Shown here: positions 10,182 to 22,850 of the stretch, one piece after another
How positions within the stretch are numbered: position 1 is the stretch's first letter
Layout of the letters: each line of letters opens with the position of its first letter
Assembly (NCBI GenBank): GCA_026120185.1
Contig: JANUWF010001161.1
Span: 3,172,001-3,236,000, forward strand
Source: Voacanga thouarsii
Lineage: Eukaryota > Streptophyta > Magnoliopsida > Gentianales > Apocynaceae
DNA: 64,000 nucleotides
Direction: 5' to 3'
Position numbers and translations under genes: made by a program
The notes under the pieces: generated by a model
Database searches by the model: none
What the model was told of the DNA's origin: nothing
What the model saw: only the letters and a program-made list of their open reading frames with translations

Positions 10182-12830
10182 TATAATACCCCTACAAAAG
10201 GTAATAGTGGAAGCATATCAAAATCGGGTGTCACCCCGTCCAGTCACCCAGAAAAGGGGTCTTCTTAACGAAAAAAAAAAAAACCAATAAAGTATGTAAG
10301 GTCCAGATCTATACAACAACCCATACTGTTGGTCATGTGTAAATATATAACAATGAATCTTATACATGAAAATTTCCATTCAACATCAGCAATAAGGTAC
10401 GTTATCTAAAAGGAAAATGTCTGAACCTATTGTGTTGTCAGTGTGGTATCGTCCTCTATCCATAGGTCCCCTCACCTCCGGATCCTACAAAATTGGTAAG
10501 ATAAAAGATACGTGTGAGTGAAAAAATCAAATGAGTCCCCTGTATGTAACACCACGGAAAATCTAGGCCCGCCAAGGCCGGGGATGTCGCCCCGTCCAAA
10601 GGACAAGGGATCTTTATAACTAGGTCACAAATAAAAATTGCTGAAATGAATAATACTCAAGCTAAAAGAATTTATTACAACCCAAAATTAAATACTTCCA
10701 AAGTACATCCATGAAATTCCAAAACAAATCTCAGAATTAAAATCATCCACACTCATCTCCCAAAGTAGTACATAAAATCAAAAACACATTCTCTTCCAAA
10801 GTAGCTACTCACCCACAACAGGATCAACTTGAAAACATGATAAAAGGTGGTGAGACAGAAATCTCAGTAAGTCCGTGTGTGCTTTGGATGTTTAGCAGAA
10901 ACAGTTCGTGGATGCAAAGTGTGAAATCTTTATAAAAGAAACATTGGCAAGCAATAAACATCAGTCAAAAGCAAGAATGGCGTTTTGGCTCTTCTGGCCA
11001 TACATAAGTAATGAAGTCAACCACTCGAAAGAAAGGGATATGGGTTACCACACTTTGGGCCCCATAACCAGTCAGAATGCCTAACACGTTGTGCAGACTG
11101 ACAAAAGTAGGTGATCGGCCTACTGGGCAAGATACTCCTCCTTCTCTATACCCAAACAACCACCGGGTGTCCATTCCAGCAAAAACACAGTCACTTGACT
11201 GAAACAAAATAAACTGCTAGCTCGGACCGGCACGACTCACTAGAACTGGCATCTCATCCGGGAAGGACTCACCCCTCAGAGGTGGCCACCTACTGAGAGA
11301 CTCACCATAACCCTTCAAAGACTAGTCCTAATAGTCCACCCTTATTGAGTACTCAACGACATTCCCCACTTGGGATAAAATGAACAAAGCATTATTCTTC
11401 ATGAAAATAACAATTTGAGGGTTTCCAAAGCTTTGCGAGAAATTAGTTTTAGAAAGGGTTTCAAGTTTGGAAAAATCTGCTCATTAACTTAGGAATAATT
11501 CCAGCGTTGGAAATAAAGATGAATCCAACCCTCAATTGCCTTCAAATAAACGAGTGTCCATACACTCCATATTTAGCTTCCCATAAGAAAACATTTCACA
11601 TCGACAGGTTTTATGCAGGAGCTTACCTGATTCTTGCTCACAATAACAAGGTCTCGGACAGATGACCTAACCCCACATGGGCAAATACAAATCTTAATCA
11701 TATTCAAGCCACAATCCACTTCCTCAATTTTAAATCAACTCAATTCACTACTACCATGATCCTAGTGTCCCAAGCTTTAAGGCAAAACAAAAATTGAATA
11801 GGTTTATAAGCTCAGTTTAATTTGTTATTTAAAATAATTAATGGATTAGGAAATAAATTCTAATAAGTTGAAAGTTTAAATCTTGTTAAGGAAAATTTAG
11901 AGTTTATTTGATCAAGAGCCATAGGTGGTACTAGGTAAAATAGTGATTTAATGGTAGCTTAGTTGTTAGAAAATAATTGATAGCTAAAACTAGTTAAGAT
12001 TAAATTTAATGAGTCTCTCTTCGGAAAATAATAAGTAAGTAAATCCTTAAGGGTTTTGATCTAGTAAATATTTTATTAAGTATGAATCTTTTTCATAAGG
12101 GCTTTAATTAAATTGCTTTATTTTAAATAATACTTATTTATTTTATTTTCTAGAAAATTCATTATTTATTTGACTAAAATATATTATAAATCCAACTCTA
12201 CCCTTCCTAGGGTTTTCGAAATTCTTTAGCAAAAATCATTAGTACATATTTTATTCATGAAATACAATTTGCTTAGGGACAACTAGATCATGATCACGAT
12301 TCCATGGTCATAATCAATAACATACTCAATCCTTCAATTCATCAAATCATCCACGTCTTGCACATAGGCATAGATCTAAATTTATCATTACATAATTTAA
12401 CCTCTACTAGCATAAATATGATCACGGCTTCAAAATCTAATCATGCATATAAATCCTATTCACCCATGGTGACATAATCTCTAGCATGCTTGATCACAAA
12501 TACTACCTATGACATGCATCAAATCTCAACTCATCATTAAATCCACCAATATAATCCTTCCATGCATAAATTCCATCTCCATCTCAATCATACATATACT
12601 CATGCTTCAATCAATAACATCACATACACAACCCCATCGCCATTCATCAACTTAGAGACATGATTCTAAATTTTAAAAAGATGATTGAAGGTACTTACTT
12701 GATTGATGAATGACTTCAAGGAGTTTAGAGAAGATCTCAACTCCTAGATGGCTAATCTTGTTCAAGAAGGGTGGCGAAAGCATGGTCATGGAACAAGAGA
12801 CCATTCGGTCAAGGGAGGAATTTTCGGTCC

Positions 12831-12832
<2 letters not shown>

Positions 12833-12867
<35 letters not shown>

Positions 12868-12882
12868 AGAAGAAGAAGAAGA
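12833..12882. repeat. (GA)n-(GAA)n microsatellite in R4 copy 2
   Basis: About 16 GA units followed by several AGA/GAA units. R4 copy 5 has the GA run at 46239-46269 and copy 4 the complementary CT run at 37793-37814, with different lengths. A shorter GT run lies at 13152-13167. Confidence 0.9.
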
Positions 12883-13841
12883 GATCATTAGCATGCTTAT
12901 TCATATAGGTTTTCATTAGAGATTAAGTTTGAAGAGGATGAAGTTGTTAGAATAAGTTTACCTTGAATATGTTCTTGTCCAGAAATTTTTGCCTTGATCC
13001 GAAGTAGCAAGATGTTTGGAGGAGTTTGATGTTAATATTGATGTTGATGGATTCACAGCAATAAGTAGACTAAATCTAGAGATTTTCATGAGGGTTTGAG
13101 GTGGTTTGGAGGGTTATTATGTGTAGAGGAGAAGTAAGTGTTCTTGGTGTAGTGTGTGTGTGTGTGTTCTTGTTGCTTGAAGAAAATCGAGAGAGAGAGG
13201 AAGAGTTTGAGCAGCTGCCGATTTTTCTGAGGGAATAGGTCTGGCTGAATTCTAGTAGGGTTTAGGGAGTTGATTCTCTGATTTGGAAGGAAAAAGGAAA
13301 GGTTAGTTGTTACAATCCTTGAAGAATATTGTTAGGAAGTGAATTTGGAAAGTAGATATCCTAAGAATATCTTGATTTGTTTGGACAGCTTTGAAGTCTG
13401 CCATGGCTGATTGTTTGGACAGAATTTCGTGGGATTAATGCTGACTTATGGAAGCTTATGGTGGCTGAAAGTAGGGTGTACAATGATGGAGAAGAAGTCT
13501 GGTCCATTGAGCAAAATATTATGGAAGGTTGCTAAATAAGATGACTGAAATTTTGGAAACCAATCAAGCTTAATTGCAGGAATTTTGTAGAGAGATTTTC
13601 GGACAGCCATTGATGGAATTTCGTGCAGAAGTTCAAGGGGCCGAATGGAGCTCTGTTGGGGGAGGTTTAAGGAAGGTTTTTGCTGAAGTATCTTGGTGTT
13701 TCAGTTGGAAGAAGAAGAGAAAACGAGCTGGACAAAAATCTGCACAGGAATTTTCACTGTACAGTGAATTTCCTAGCAGATTTTCGTCTGCTACTTCCAG
13801 CTATTTTGCAGCGAGTTTTGAAGGGGATTTCAGGGATATTC

Positions 13842-13860
13842 AAGGCTGGTTTCCAGCCTT
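13842..13860 (+). other. Conserved R4 hairpin
   Basis: AAGGCTGG (13842-13849) and CCAGCCTT (13853-13860) form a perfect 8-bp stem with a TTT loop. The same structure is at 47259-47277 and 59416-59434 and, with one mismatch, at 36780-36798. Confidence 0.7.
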
Positions 13861-14520
13861 CTTTATGGAGGAAAAACATGGCTAAGGTGCTGTACAAATT
13901 CTGGAAGAAAACAACTTGGTTTTGAGCTCTCAAAACCGATTTTCGTACAGGAATTTTTCCTGCTTTGCTCCAGTTTGTGCAGTCCGAATTTGGGCAAGAA
14001 ACTTTCAGATTTCAACTGATCCTAAAGACCATTTTTCTGGTAGAATTTAGGAGGAAATGTGAGCTAGAATTTTCGACCTTTGGAAGGCACAACAAGTTGG
14101 AAAATTTCAGCTCATTTCATGAAGATAAATGAACTAAGTTTGAGGAAGAATTTCAGCAAGCTTTCAAGAGTGATTTTCCTCTTGAATTTTCCCACAAATC
14201 ATTTACATTTTCTAAATCATGAGAAGCCTTTTACTAGGACATTTTGATCCTAAAAGACCTTAGTCCTCTACTGAATTTTTTCTGGAAAGGAAAAGGATAG
14301 AACACCTTGCTCAAGCTAAGGAGTTGGAATTTAAGAAAAGCTAAAGATCAAGGGAGAATAAATTCCCTTTTGGCATTTCGCGAAGAACAAAAAAGTGAAG
14401 TGAGAATTCTCCTAACATGTCTCTCCTAGGACATCATCACCACATTGATCTAGGCCCTCATGGCCGAAACCATCCTTTTCCAAGCAAAATAAAATTTACT
14501 CAAGCTAAAGCTTCTACGAT

Positions 14521-14583
14521 GGACTTTGAACCTTAGACCTCAAGAATTAATTCCAAGGCTCTAACCACTAAATCACAACAACT
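14521..14583 (-). other. tRNA-like segment in R4 copy 2
   Basis: On the minus strand TGATTTAGTGG resembles a Pol III A box and GGTTCAAAGTCC a B box, with tRNA-like spacing. Equivalent segments lie in R4 copies 3, 4, 5 and 6. It does not fold into a convincing complete tRNA, so it is not called as a tRNA gene; a tRNA-derived SINE or an ancestral tRNA remnant is possible. Confidence 0.55.
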
Positions 14584-16510
14584 CTTGTTGCTATTTCTAC
14601 TAGAAAAATTATTTCCTATTCAATCCACAAGCTATCTCCTTATTTTCACCTTGGGCAAAAATTACCATTTTGCCCCTTTCACATATCACTCACTAACAAG
14701 ACTTCAAGATAATAAAAATCAAATTCAAAGCACATAGAAATCATATGAAAACATATTTGATCATGAAATAAAGCATGATATGCATCCCAACCCCCTTACT
14801 CTAAGGTTGGTCTTGATTGGGGTTTCACACTGTATGCTAGTGCTTTATCAAATAAAAAGAGTACATAAACTTTTTGTGAAATAACATATCATTTGTTCAT
14901 TGGAAACGATTCCAAAACTCTTTAACGAAGAGTTTATTCAGAACTCAATCATTTTTGGAAAATTGTATTTCAATTTAAAATCATTGCCGTAATTTTTTCA
15001 AATCACAGGTACTTCTCCAACAAAAGGTCGGCCTGTATCCACATACAAGTCCCGCAGTCCTTACCTTCGGTGCCACATATCAATATATTGAGACCATATC
15101 CTCTAGTACTCAACTGTGCATTGCCAGATTAAGTACACCACAGCGTACTTCTGCTCAGGTATACCACATCATACCTAGTGTACCGCAACACACAATCTTT
15201 TACTTGCCACCATAAGCCAAGGGTCTCAATCCTGACGTTAATCACCATCGAGGTGGCAATGTAATCAAACGCACCAAGTGTTCCCACCCGGCATCTAACG
15301 AATAACTAAAAATCAAGAAGCGCGAGCAAACGCGGAAATTGGCAGGTGCTAAACGGCTACCCAGGACGAATCAGCTTAATGTCCTGTAGCTCTATTTGGA
15401 GTAAGACAATCTCCTAAACTGATTGGGTTACTTGGGGTCGTCTATCTTTAACATGAACTAGTACAAAGATCAAAATCCTTGCTGAGTACACAACATTAAC
15501 AATACCAACCTCATCTGACTAATCAAGCCTGAGGGTTTTCTGATCCCGTAGGATTTTCAAATCAAAGCATTTTTTGGGTAAAACAACACTTTCCAAAATT
15601 TGATCCCCACAGACTCGCAAGTTAGATCACCATTCACATAGATTCCACAGAGCCAATCAATTCATTCCATGGCATATCTAGCTAATAAAATAATTCCAGG
15701 GATCAAAAGATCGTTTTCCAAAAGTCAATCTCATCATGAGAGATCATTTTCTAAAATCATGTTAAAATAGGATAAAGAGCTCTGTTCATACATCAAAACA
15801 TATTTCCAAGAGTATTCGGGTTATTTCCCCCGTACTCGATCACAAAAGTTATTTTCCAAGGGCATTCGAGTCATTTTACCCATGCCCGATTCCAATAGAT
15901 ATTTCGAGGGTATTTGGGTAATCATACCCTTACCCAATTTGAAAAAAAATATTCACAAGAGTTCTAATAAGAATATTTCGGTCATTTACCGAATACATGA
16001 TTTCAAAGGTTTTCATAGAACATTCCAATAAGGACATTTAGATCATTTTTCAAATACCCAATTCCAAAAGGAACTCATTTAAAGAAATCCGGTATTCTAA
16101 TCCAAAAGAGGATAAATTCAAAGTTTCCAAACACATTTCCATAAAATGTTCTAATATGGGCATTCTGGTCAATTTACCAATAACCGATTCCAAAAATTAC
16201 AGTTTTCCAAAAATTCTAAGCATTTAATCCAAAAGTACTAAATTTACAAAAATCATGTCGTAATTATCTATTGAGGTTTCCAAGCCAAATGTGAAGTTCA
16301 TTCGAGCCCTAAATGGCATAAAAACAAATCTTGCTCAAAGAAACCTTAAACATATTCAGGGATTTCCAAGACTATATAAAACATATCATTTTATAGAAAA
16401 ATAAAGCACATTAGCTTTCAAAAAGTTTTAGAAATCAAAGGGACTCACCTCGTGTCCTAACTAAACTCTTTCCATATACGACCGTTCAACGGGTAGGAAC
16501 TAAATCGTCT

Positions 16511-17640
16511 ATGCAAGATTACTTGATACTTATCCATAAAATAGCTCTTTCAGACAAAGTGCAGACATATCCACTAGTTTATTTTCTTCATATTTACTTA
16601 CCTAGTAGTCTGAGTCTCTGTAACCGGTAGGAACCAAATCATCAGCATAATATACAAGCATATAATCTCTTGTTTCCTTTGGATATTTGAGTATATGCTT
16701 TACAGCTTGCCAGTGGACTTCCCTTAGATTTGACTGATATCTACTAACCATGCCTTTTGCAAAGCAGATATTTGGCCTAGTACAGAGCATAGTATACATA
16801 AGACTTCCCACAGTCGAAGCATAAGGAATCCTACTCATTTTCTACTTATCTTCTTGTATCTGAGGACACTGCTTGGAAGATAAAGATAATCCATGTCTAA
16901 AGGGTATGATAGCCCTTTTACATTAAACTATGTTGTACTTGACCAATATCTTATCAATATAAGCAAACTGTGATAAACCTAACATTCTTTGCTTCTTGTC
17001 TCTAAGAAGCTTAAATCCTAAAAGTAGCTAGCTTCTCTCAAGTCTTTCATGCTAAACATGACTAGATAGCCAAACCTTAATGGATAACAATGACCTAACA
17101 TCATTTCCAATGAGTAGAATGTCATCCACATAAAGTGCCAAAAAAGTCACTTTGCCATTATCCGATTTCCAATACACACATAGTTCATCTATGTTTTGAA
17201 TGAAACTATAAGCTTTCATGATTTATCAAAATGTATATTTCATGCTTGTGACGCTTGCTTTAGTCCATAAATAGACTTCTTAAGCTTATCGACAATTTGT
17301 TCTTGACTCCAGCAACAAAACCTTCTGACCGGGATATATAGATGTCTTCACTAAGATAGCTATTTAAAAAGGCCGTCTTGGCATTCATCTATTGTATCTC
17401 ATAGTCATAATGACATACGATGGCTAAGAGAATTCAGATAGACATATGCATGGCTACTGGTGAAAAGGTTTCCTCCTAATCGATCTATTCTTTCTGAATA
17501 TAACCTATAGCAACCACCTTGCTCTATAGGTTTCAACCTTTCCATCCGCACCTCTTTTCCTCCTTTATACCCACTGACACCCAATAGGATTTATCCCATC
17601 AGACGCAGTGACAAGATCCCAAACCTGATTGAGTTACACA
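16511..17640 (-). pseudogene. Copia-2a reverse transcriptase/RNase H
   Basis: Minus-strand remnants of RT (17640 downward) and RNase H. The catalytic YVDD is visible at about 17100-17112 in TFLALYVDDILLI. The RT end and RNase H start read cleanly as IPYASTVGSLMYTMLCTRP to DLVPTGYRDSDY (16602-16838). RNase H continues to about 16511, where the gypsy LTR interrupts it, so the catalytic DN and DP motifs seen in 2b (25175-25450) are missing. Several frame changes break the rest. Confidence 0.8.
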
Positions 17641-18136
17641 GACTCAATGTTGGCATTCATAGCTAGCTGCCATTTATCTACATCATAATCAACAATAACC
17701 TTTTTGTATCTAATGGGACCTTGTTCTTGATAATCTGAGACTAGATCATAGATCTCCCTAGTCCACCTTTCTATAACTCTTGTCATCCTCCCACTATGAC
17801 GAAGCTCAGATTGTAGAGGAACATCCGGTTGTATTTCTCTTAGTTCCTCGATCGGGGTGTTGAAATACCTGAAGTTGAATCTGTGACCAACTTCTCTTTT
17901 AGTTGCATTCTAATTGAACTCGTGAATGTAACTTGTTCTTCCTTTAAGTATCTTGCATTAGTACTAACAAGTGCTTTATACTCTTGAGGATGATAGAAAT
18001 ATCCACCTCTCGTTCTTTTTGGACACCCAACAAAGTAGCATAACTCTAATCATGGTTCTAGCGTACTTCCTTTTATTAGCACATTAGCTAGATAATCCCA
18101 TATCTTGAAATGATTTAGACTAGGCTTTCGTCCAAT
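17641..18136 (-). pseudogene. Copia-2a integrase-RT connector
   Basis: Decayed region between integrase and RT, without a long open frame. It parallels 26560-26990 of Copia-2b, including the segment corresponding to PKGTRGGYFYHPQEHKVL. I assign it by position and by similarity to 2b. Confidence 0.6.
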
Positions 18137-18720
18137 TCACATCTTATAGGGTGTCCTGGGTACTGATTTGGAAAGTACAAAGTTCATAATATACGCCGCT
18201 GTTTCTAAGACATACCCCAAGAAATTAATAGGAAGAGATGCACACCTCATCATACTTCTGACCATTTCTATCAAAGTTCTATTTCTTCTCTCAGCAACTC
18301 TATTCTGCTGGGGAGACCCTAGTGTAGTTAACTGAGATACTATGTTGTGATGTACTAAATAATCTTGAAACTTACCGAGGAGGTACTCTTGACCATGATT
18401 CGATCTCAAAGTTTAATTAGTTTGCCTGTTCGATGCTCCACTTTAGCTTTAAACTTCTTGAATTAGTCAAAATAATCTGAATTATGCCTCATCAGATAAA
18501 TATAACTAAAATGAGTGTGATCATCTGTGAAAGTGATGAAGTATTCATAGCCTCCTCTAGCTGGTGTCCCTATCGGACCACAAACATCCGAATGAACTAA
18601 TACTTGTATTTCCATGGCTTTATCCTCCTTTTTGGTAAAAGACCTTTTGGTCATTTTACCTTCAAGGCAACATTCATATTGAGGCAATTCTTCTAGTCTC
18701 AATGAATTCAGAGGCCTATC
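18137..18720 (-). pseudogene. Copia-2a integrase core
   Basis: Two open pieces in neighbouring frames. The first (18463-18702) has YECCLEGKMTK, the end of the zinc finger, the first catalytic Asp in VHSDVCGPI, and YFITFTDDHTHFSYIYL. The second (18137-18409) begins MRSNHGQEY, where Copia-2b has MRSDHGGEY: the second catalytic Asp is Asn here. The catalytic Glu is kept in RVAERRNRTLIEM. Integrase activity would be lost by the Asp-to-Asn change alone, apart from the frameshift near 18410-18470. Confidence 0.85.
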
Positions 18721-18749
18721 AAGGCCTATAACTGATAGGCCTCTGAATT

Positions 18750-19210
18750 CGATTAGGATTTATTTGTCCCAATCTAAGATGCCACAAATACGAGTCATTT
18801 GATATGACCTTTCTTTGTTTATTGTTAGGTTAAGTTTGAAAATTATTTAATTGATTTTGAATTGGATGTATATAAAAAAGATTCTCATACATGTTTCCTA
18901 AACAAATTAAATTACCTTCGCTATTGATGCAGACACCAGAATAGAAAGCAACAGAATATCCTTGATTCATTAATTTGGAAAGTGAAATGAAATTTTGTAT
19001 AAAATAAGAAACATATAAAATGTCTTTTAAAACTAACTTTCTATTACAATAAAAAATAAGCTCAAGATCTCCCACTACTTTAGCCCATATTCTTACTCCA
19101 TTGCCTACTTGAAGTCTATGCTCACCCTTATTGAGTCTCTTTGTCCTTCTGAACCCCTGCAAAGAGTTACAGACAGGTCAGTGGCTCTGGAATCAACTAT
19201 CCAAGAAGAT
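18750..19210 (-). pseudogene. Copia-2a protease and pre-integrase region
   Basis: The protease active site (sense TGGATAGTTGATTCCAGAGCC) reads WIVDSRATD, so DSG has become DSR; the frame shifts soon after. The open part (18830-19162) continues QGFRRTKRLNKGEHRLQVGNG, ILYVSYFIQNFISLSKLMNQGYSV and ends near the pre-integrase zinc region. Copia-2b has the same order with a different active-site change. Confidence 0.8.
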
Positions 19211-19740
19211 GTTGATCAAACCATCAAAATAGCCTCTAAGTTTAGAGGAAAACCTGAAGTAGACTTGGCTAAGAAGTCCAAGCAATCTTTCTATCAATGC
19301 CCCTTCTTGTCACACTTGAAACATTTGCCTTTGGGCTTCCCGTTGGGCTTGGCCTTACTAGATGCTTTGGGCTAGGCCCCAGTGTTGTTCTGGACCTTCT
19401 TCTTCTTGAATTTCTTAGTCTTCACCTTAATTCCAGAAGATGAGGTAGAACAAAACACTAAAACCTTTTATATGGGCTCCATGATCTTCTCTTGCGCCTG
19501 GAGCTCTTTCATAAGTTCTGTAAGATTCATATTCAACTTGTTCATGTTGTAGTTCAACTTAGACTAAGAATATGAGTAAGGTAGAGTTTCAAAAACCATT
19601 TCAATTTAGCTCACAGGATCTATTGTTGTGCCTAGGACCTTGGCCTCCTCGAAGTAAGCAATCATTTTGAGCATACGTTCTCGAACCGATGCCCCCTTAG
19701 TCGTGCTAGAGTTCATGATTTCTCTAAGAGTCTATTTTGA
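19211..19740 (-). pseudogene. Copia-2a gag, C-terminal part
   Basis: Sense strand shows GASVRERMLKMIAYFEEAKVLG, then YNMNKLNMNLTELMKEL, a Lys-rich tail and a knuckle CFKCDKKGH followed by two adjacent stops and KDC. The corresponding knuckle of Copia-2b is intact (CFQCGKKGHWKKNC). The N-terminal part of gag is absent: at 19740 the sequence switches to Gyp leader. Confidence 0.8.
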
Positions 19741-19896
19741 TTGTGGGGGATTCTTGTTTTTTGGAGTTGGTTTGAGCATTGTACATCTTGAAACCACATC
19801 TTATTATCCGATCTACTTGATTTCTTGAAATTCTTTATTTGAGCTAGTTGTCTTCTAAGTGTTAAATGCTTGAATACCACTATAGTGACTTATATG
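19741..19896 (+). repeat. Gyp leader unit between the two Copia-2 copies
   Basis: Nearly repeats 9866-10021 (GGGGGATT.TTG, TTTTTTGGAGTTGGTTTGAG, CATCTTGAAACCACATCTTA). It ends TATATG at the left border of Copia-2b and the unit resumes at 34509 with AGTTCTTAGCTTTCATG. Confidence 0.8.
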
Positions 19897-22850
19897 TGAA
19901 GGATCATGGACAAACCATCAAAGAAAAATGTAGAGGAAATTTTTGAGTTTTTCCAAGCTATATCTAGGAAAGAATACTTACTTTTCCTTCCTGGTCACAG
20001 ATTAGCCAATATAGGGACAGGTTGCACTACAACTTCTTGTATTGGAAGGGGAGAGGAGAACGCGGGTTGTTCAATAGGAATTCCTGCCAACCTCCTGCTC
20101 CAACGCATCAAGCGTCTCTAAGCTTCTTCTCTTTGTCTTCCGAAGTATGACTCTACCTTTCAGTTGGCGTTAGCTTGGTGAGAGCGCCTTCTTGGATAAT
20201 CAAAACACCCTTCAAGAGTGTAGGGAGAGAAGAGCCGAAAGAACCAGAGAGGGAGAGATGAGATGGCACAGAGATGAGAAAAAAATGTCGTCGTTTCTTT
20301 TTTCTCTCTACACTATATTTTTTTGCCAGCCCAGGGCTTCTATAAGCCTTAATGGCCGAAAACTATCAAGCCCTAATGAGCTAGGTGCTGTGCTAAAAAA
20401 ATAATCCAAGACTGATTTCTCATAATTAATTAATTATCTTTTTTTAGCCTCATTAAATACCCAAGACTGATTAATTATTTCTAATTGGACTCTTAATATA
20501 TGTCAACATATATCATCCTAATTAATTAATTTATTCAATCCCAATTCTCTTAACTAATTAATTATCTTTTTAGGGCCTTATTAAAAATCCAGACTAATTA
20601 ATTAATTCTAATTGGACTCTTAGAATAAATTTTATTCTCTTCCAAATAATTATCATTAAGCCCAGATTGTGTCTAAATAATACCAAGGTAACTTAAGCTA
20701 CTCCGGGACCAAGAGACATATTATTCATGGCTACTACAATAACAAAAATGCCATTAATATTAAACAACTGCATTTTATTATTTTATTTATTTTTATTTAT
20801 CACCATATAAAAATATTGACCCCAAGAATAATATAGTTTAAAAAAATGTCTCTGACCTACAAGTAAAATGATAAAAATACCTTTCTACGTAACACCATCA
20901 ATAAAACAAGATAAATGTACTAACACCCATCTCAAAGACATCTACCTTCCTTAGATCTCTAGTCTGATAATCCATGACTCACTTGGTTGTACTTGCTTAC
21001 CATTGCAAGCTATCCAAAAGCACACATTCTAGAGTCATGTTCCTAGGGCCTTAGATTAATTAGATTATCTTGGACAATCACAAGAGGGCGATTAAATCTC
21101 ACTACATGAAGCATAAAAACTCTTTTGTCTGAGTTTGTCTTAATTGACTAGAGTAATACACCCAACATACAAGGATATTGATCTCACAAAAGAAATCTCA
21201 CCCAACAGACATCAAAGTATAAAACCCTAATTTCACTACACCACCAACTCACACTCAAGTATGAAGGTATTCATCCATATTGTCGTAGTAATAGTCTTGT
21301 CTCTATAATTATAGTACTTTATAAGAGATCACTACTACTGGTCCAATTCCACTTATTCGAAATATGCTTATGCCTATGATATACGTGAACTATTCACTGA
21401 TTTAAGGTAAACCATTTCTCATTGGAAATTATGGCATAGTAGTCTAACCATGATCAAATGCCTAGTTTCATCAAACGACTAAGAACTTAATTTTATTTGA
21501 TTGACAAGTACCCATGGTCTATTGATGCGTATTTATTTGGGTATAAAAATTATATAAAAACAAGCACATTCCCAATCAAGTTTAAATTAAAACGTTAACC
21601 CCAAATTACACATATGAGCAAGCGTACTCATCATTAACATAGCATAGGGTCCAAATGAGTGTCGATCCTCCAAGAACAAGTATGCATTAATCACTTTTCT
21701 TTAATTGTTTAACGGACTCAATAAAGTGAAAAACAAATAAAAGAAAAATAAAATAAAATAAAATAAAATAATATAATATATACATGTCAAGGATGGAGAA
21801 TTATGTAACTCAAATCATTATTTTGACAAACATGATCTTCAAGGACTTAGTCATTATCATAATTGACTATTCTCTTAGCATCATGAATGATTAAGATAGA
21901 TTCACTTCTTTTTCAATCCATGAAATCACTACCTTCTAGATAAATAAGAATCACTTGGTCTAGTCTCAACTAATTCACCTAAAAGATGTATTAAACACAA
22001 TCCTTGATTAAATTTCCTTGGTCTTGGCTAATTTAAAACATGAAATTAACCAATGAATCCTTTGTCTCGGCAAACATCAATTAACCTTTAATTACCTAGT
22101 CCTCATCAATTAATCCCCTTGGTCTCGGCAAGTTAACAGACAATAAATATGAAATTAATAAATTGCAACCACCATCAACCCCTTTGGTCTCAGTGAGCTA
22201 ATGGAAAGAACCAACTAATTAATCTCGTAATAATCACAAGTAATTAAATACCAAGAATAACAATCAATTAATCAAAAGATCAAGTACTTTAAATATCATG
22301 AATACCTAAAATAATTTCAAAGTATAATAAAACAATTAAAACATCATTGTTCAAGAAAAAGAAAACAAAGTAAAAGAAAGCACTCATAGACAAGCCTCCT
22401 TCTTCTTCCTTTGAAGACCTTGTACAACCCTCGATTTGGTAGAATTCCTCCTTGATTTGAGTGATTTTCTATGATGATCTATGAATTTCCCCATTTTCTC
22501 TTGTGTTTTCCATCTATTTATAGGCTTAGGAAGTGTCTAAACTCGTTGGTGCAAGGTTCTTGGCTAAGTAGAAGTAGGAAGATACTAAAATTCTGTAGAT
22601 TACCAAAAATCGCATAGAAAAATCAAGGCACCGCCTTATCCTCATGGCACAGCTGACGCCGCCTTGGCTACTGGAGCCGGTACCAGTTGTGTTCTGTTTC
22701 TTCAGTCGTTTGTCAATTTTTTCTTAATTTCCACGCAATATTTCCCAGAGTACAGCCGGCGCTGGTATGGTTCTGCTCCAGTCCTATTTCAACAATTTTT
22801 TATTATCTCAAAGTGCGTGCTAACAATGTGTGGCCAGCGCTGGTTCCTCT

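Larger units (their letters stand above)
10545..14829 (+). mobile_element. R4 element copy 2, full length (4285 bp)
   Basis: Starts TGTAACACC and ends GGGGTTTCACA, flanked by perfect CTGTA duplications (10540-10544 and 14830-14834). The empty site can be seen in the related LTR at about 42450, where the two flanks run on into each other. The whole length parallels copy 5 (43945-48238). TG...CA ends, 5-bp duplication, no internal terminal repeat and no gag or pol suggest a solo LTR of a long-LTR gypsy family; a non-autonomous unit is the alternative. Contents: a GA/GAA microsatellite, a GT run, a conserved hairpin and an antisense tRNA-like segment. Short open frames inside (13574-13925, 12710-12919) look incidental. 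Confidence 0.85.
10182..16510 (+). mobile_element. Gypsy-type LTR (Gyp family) inserted in Copia-2a LTR
   Basis: Excluding R4 copy 2, 10182-10544 and 14835-16510 run parallel to 42129-43900, the Gyp 3' LTR. Shared landmarks are ACGTGYGAGTG, TGCTAGTG.TTTAT, the CCGAATAC/CCCGATTCC stretches and GGGACTCACCT.GTGTC. It starts TATAATACCCC, a decayed TGTAATACCCC. The right end is missing: near 16510 it runs straight into Copia-2a RNase H. No coding sequence. Whether it was a solo LTR or part of a longer copy cannot be told. Confidence 0.65.
10022..19740 (-). mobile_element. Ty1/copia retrotransposon Copia-2a, broken
   Basis: Made of a 3' LTR piece (10022-10181), a gypsy LTR inserted in it (10182-16510, holding R4 copy 2), and an internal region running minus strand from RNase H (16511) to mid-gag (19740). 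The rest of the 3' LTR, the N-terminal part of gag, the leader and the 5' LTR are lost; at 19740/19741 it joins directly to Gyp leader sequence. The left flank ends in ATATG, the same five bases that border Copia-2b. Many stops and frameshifts mark an old dead copy, clearly diverged from 2b. Confidence 0.75.

Noticed and set aside
12710..12919. Frame with an Arg-Glu repeat (and a Ser-Leu repeat on the other strand)
   Set aside because: It is only translation of the GA/GAA microsatellite.
13574..13925. Overlapping open frames of 81-103 codons, with similar ones at 47096-47435 and (reversed) 36498-36995
   Set aside because: They share sequence only because the R4 repeat is shared. They lie in different frames, start and stop at different places and show no known motif.
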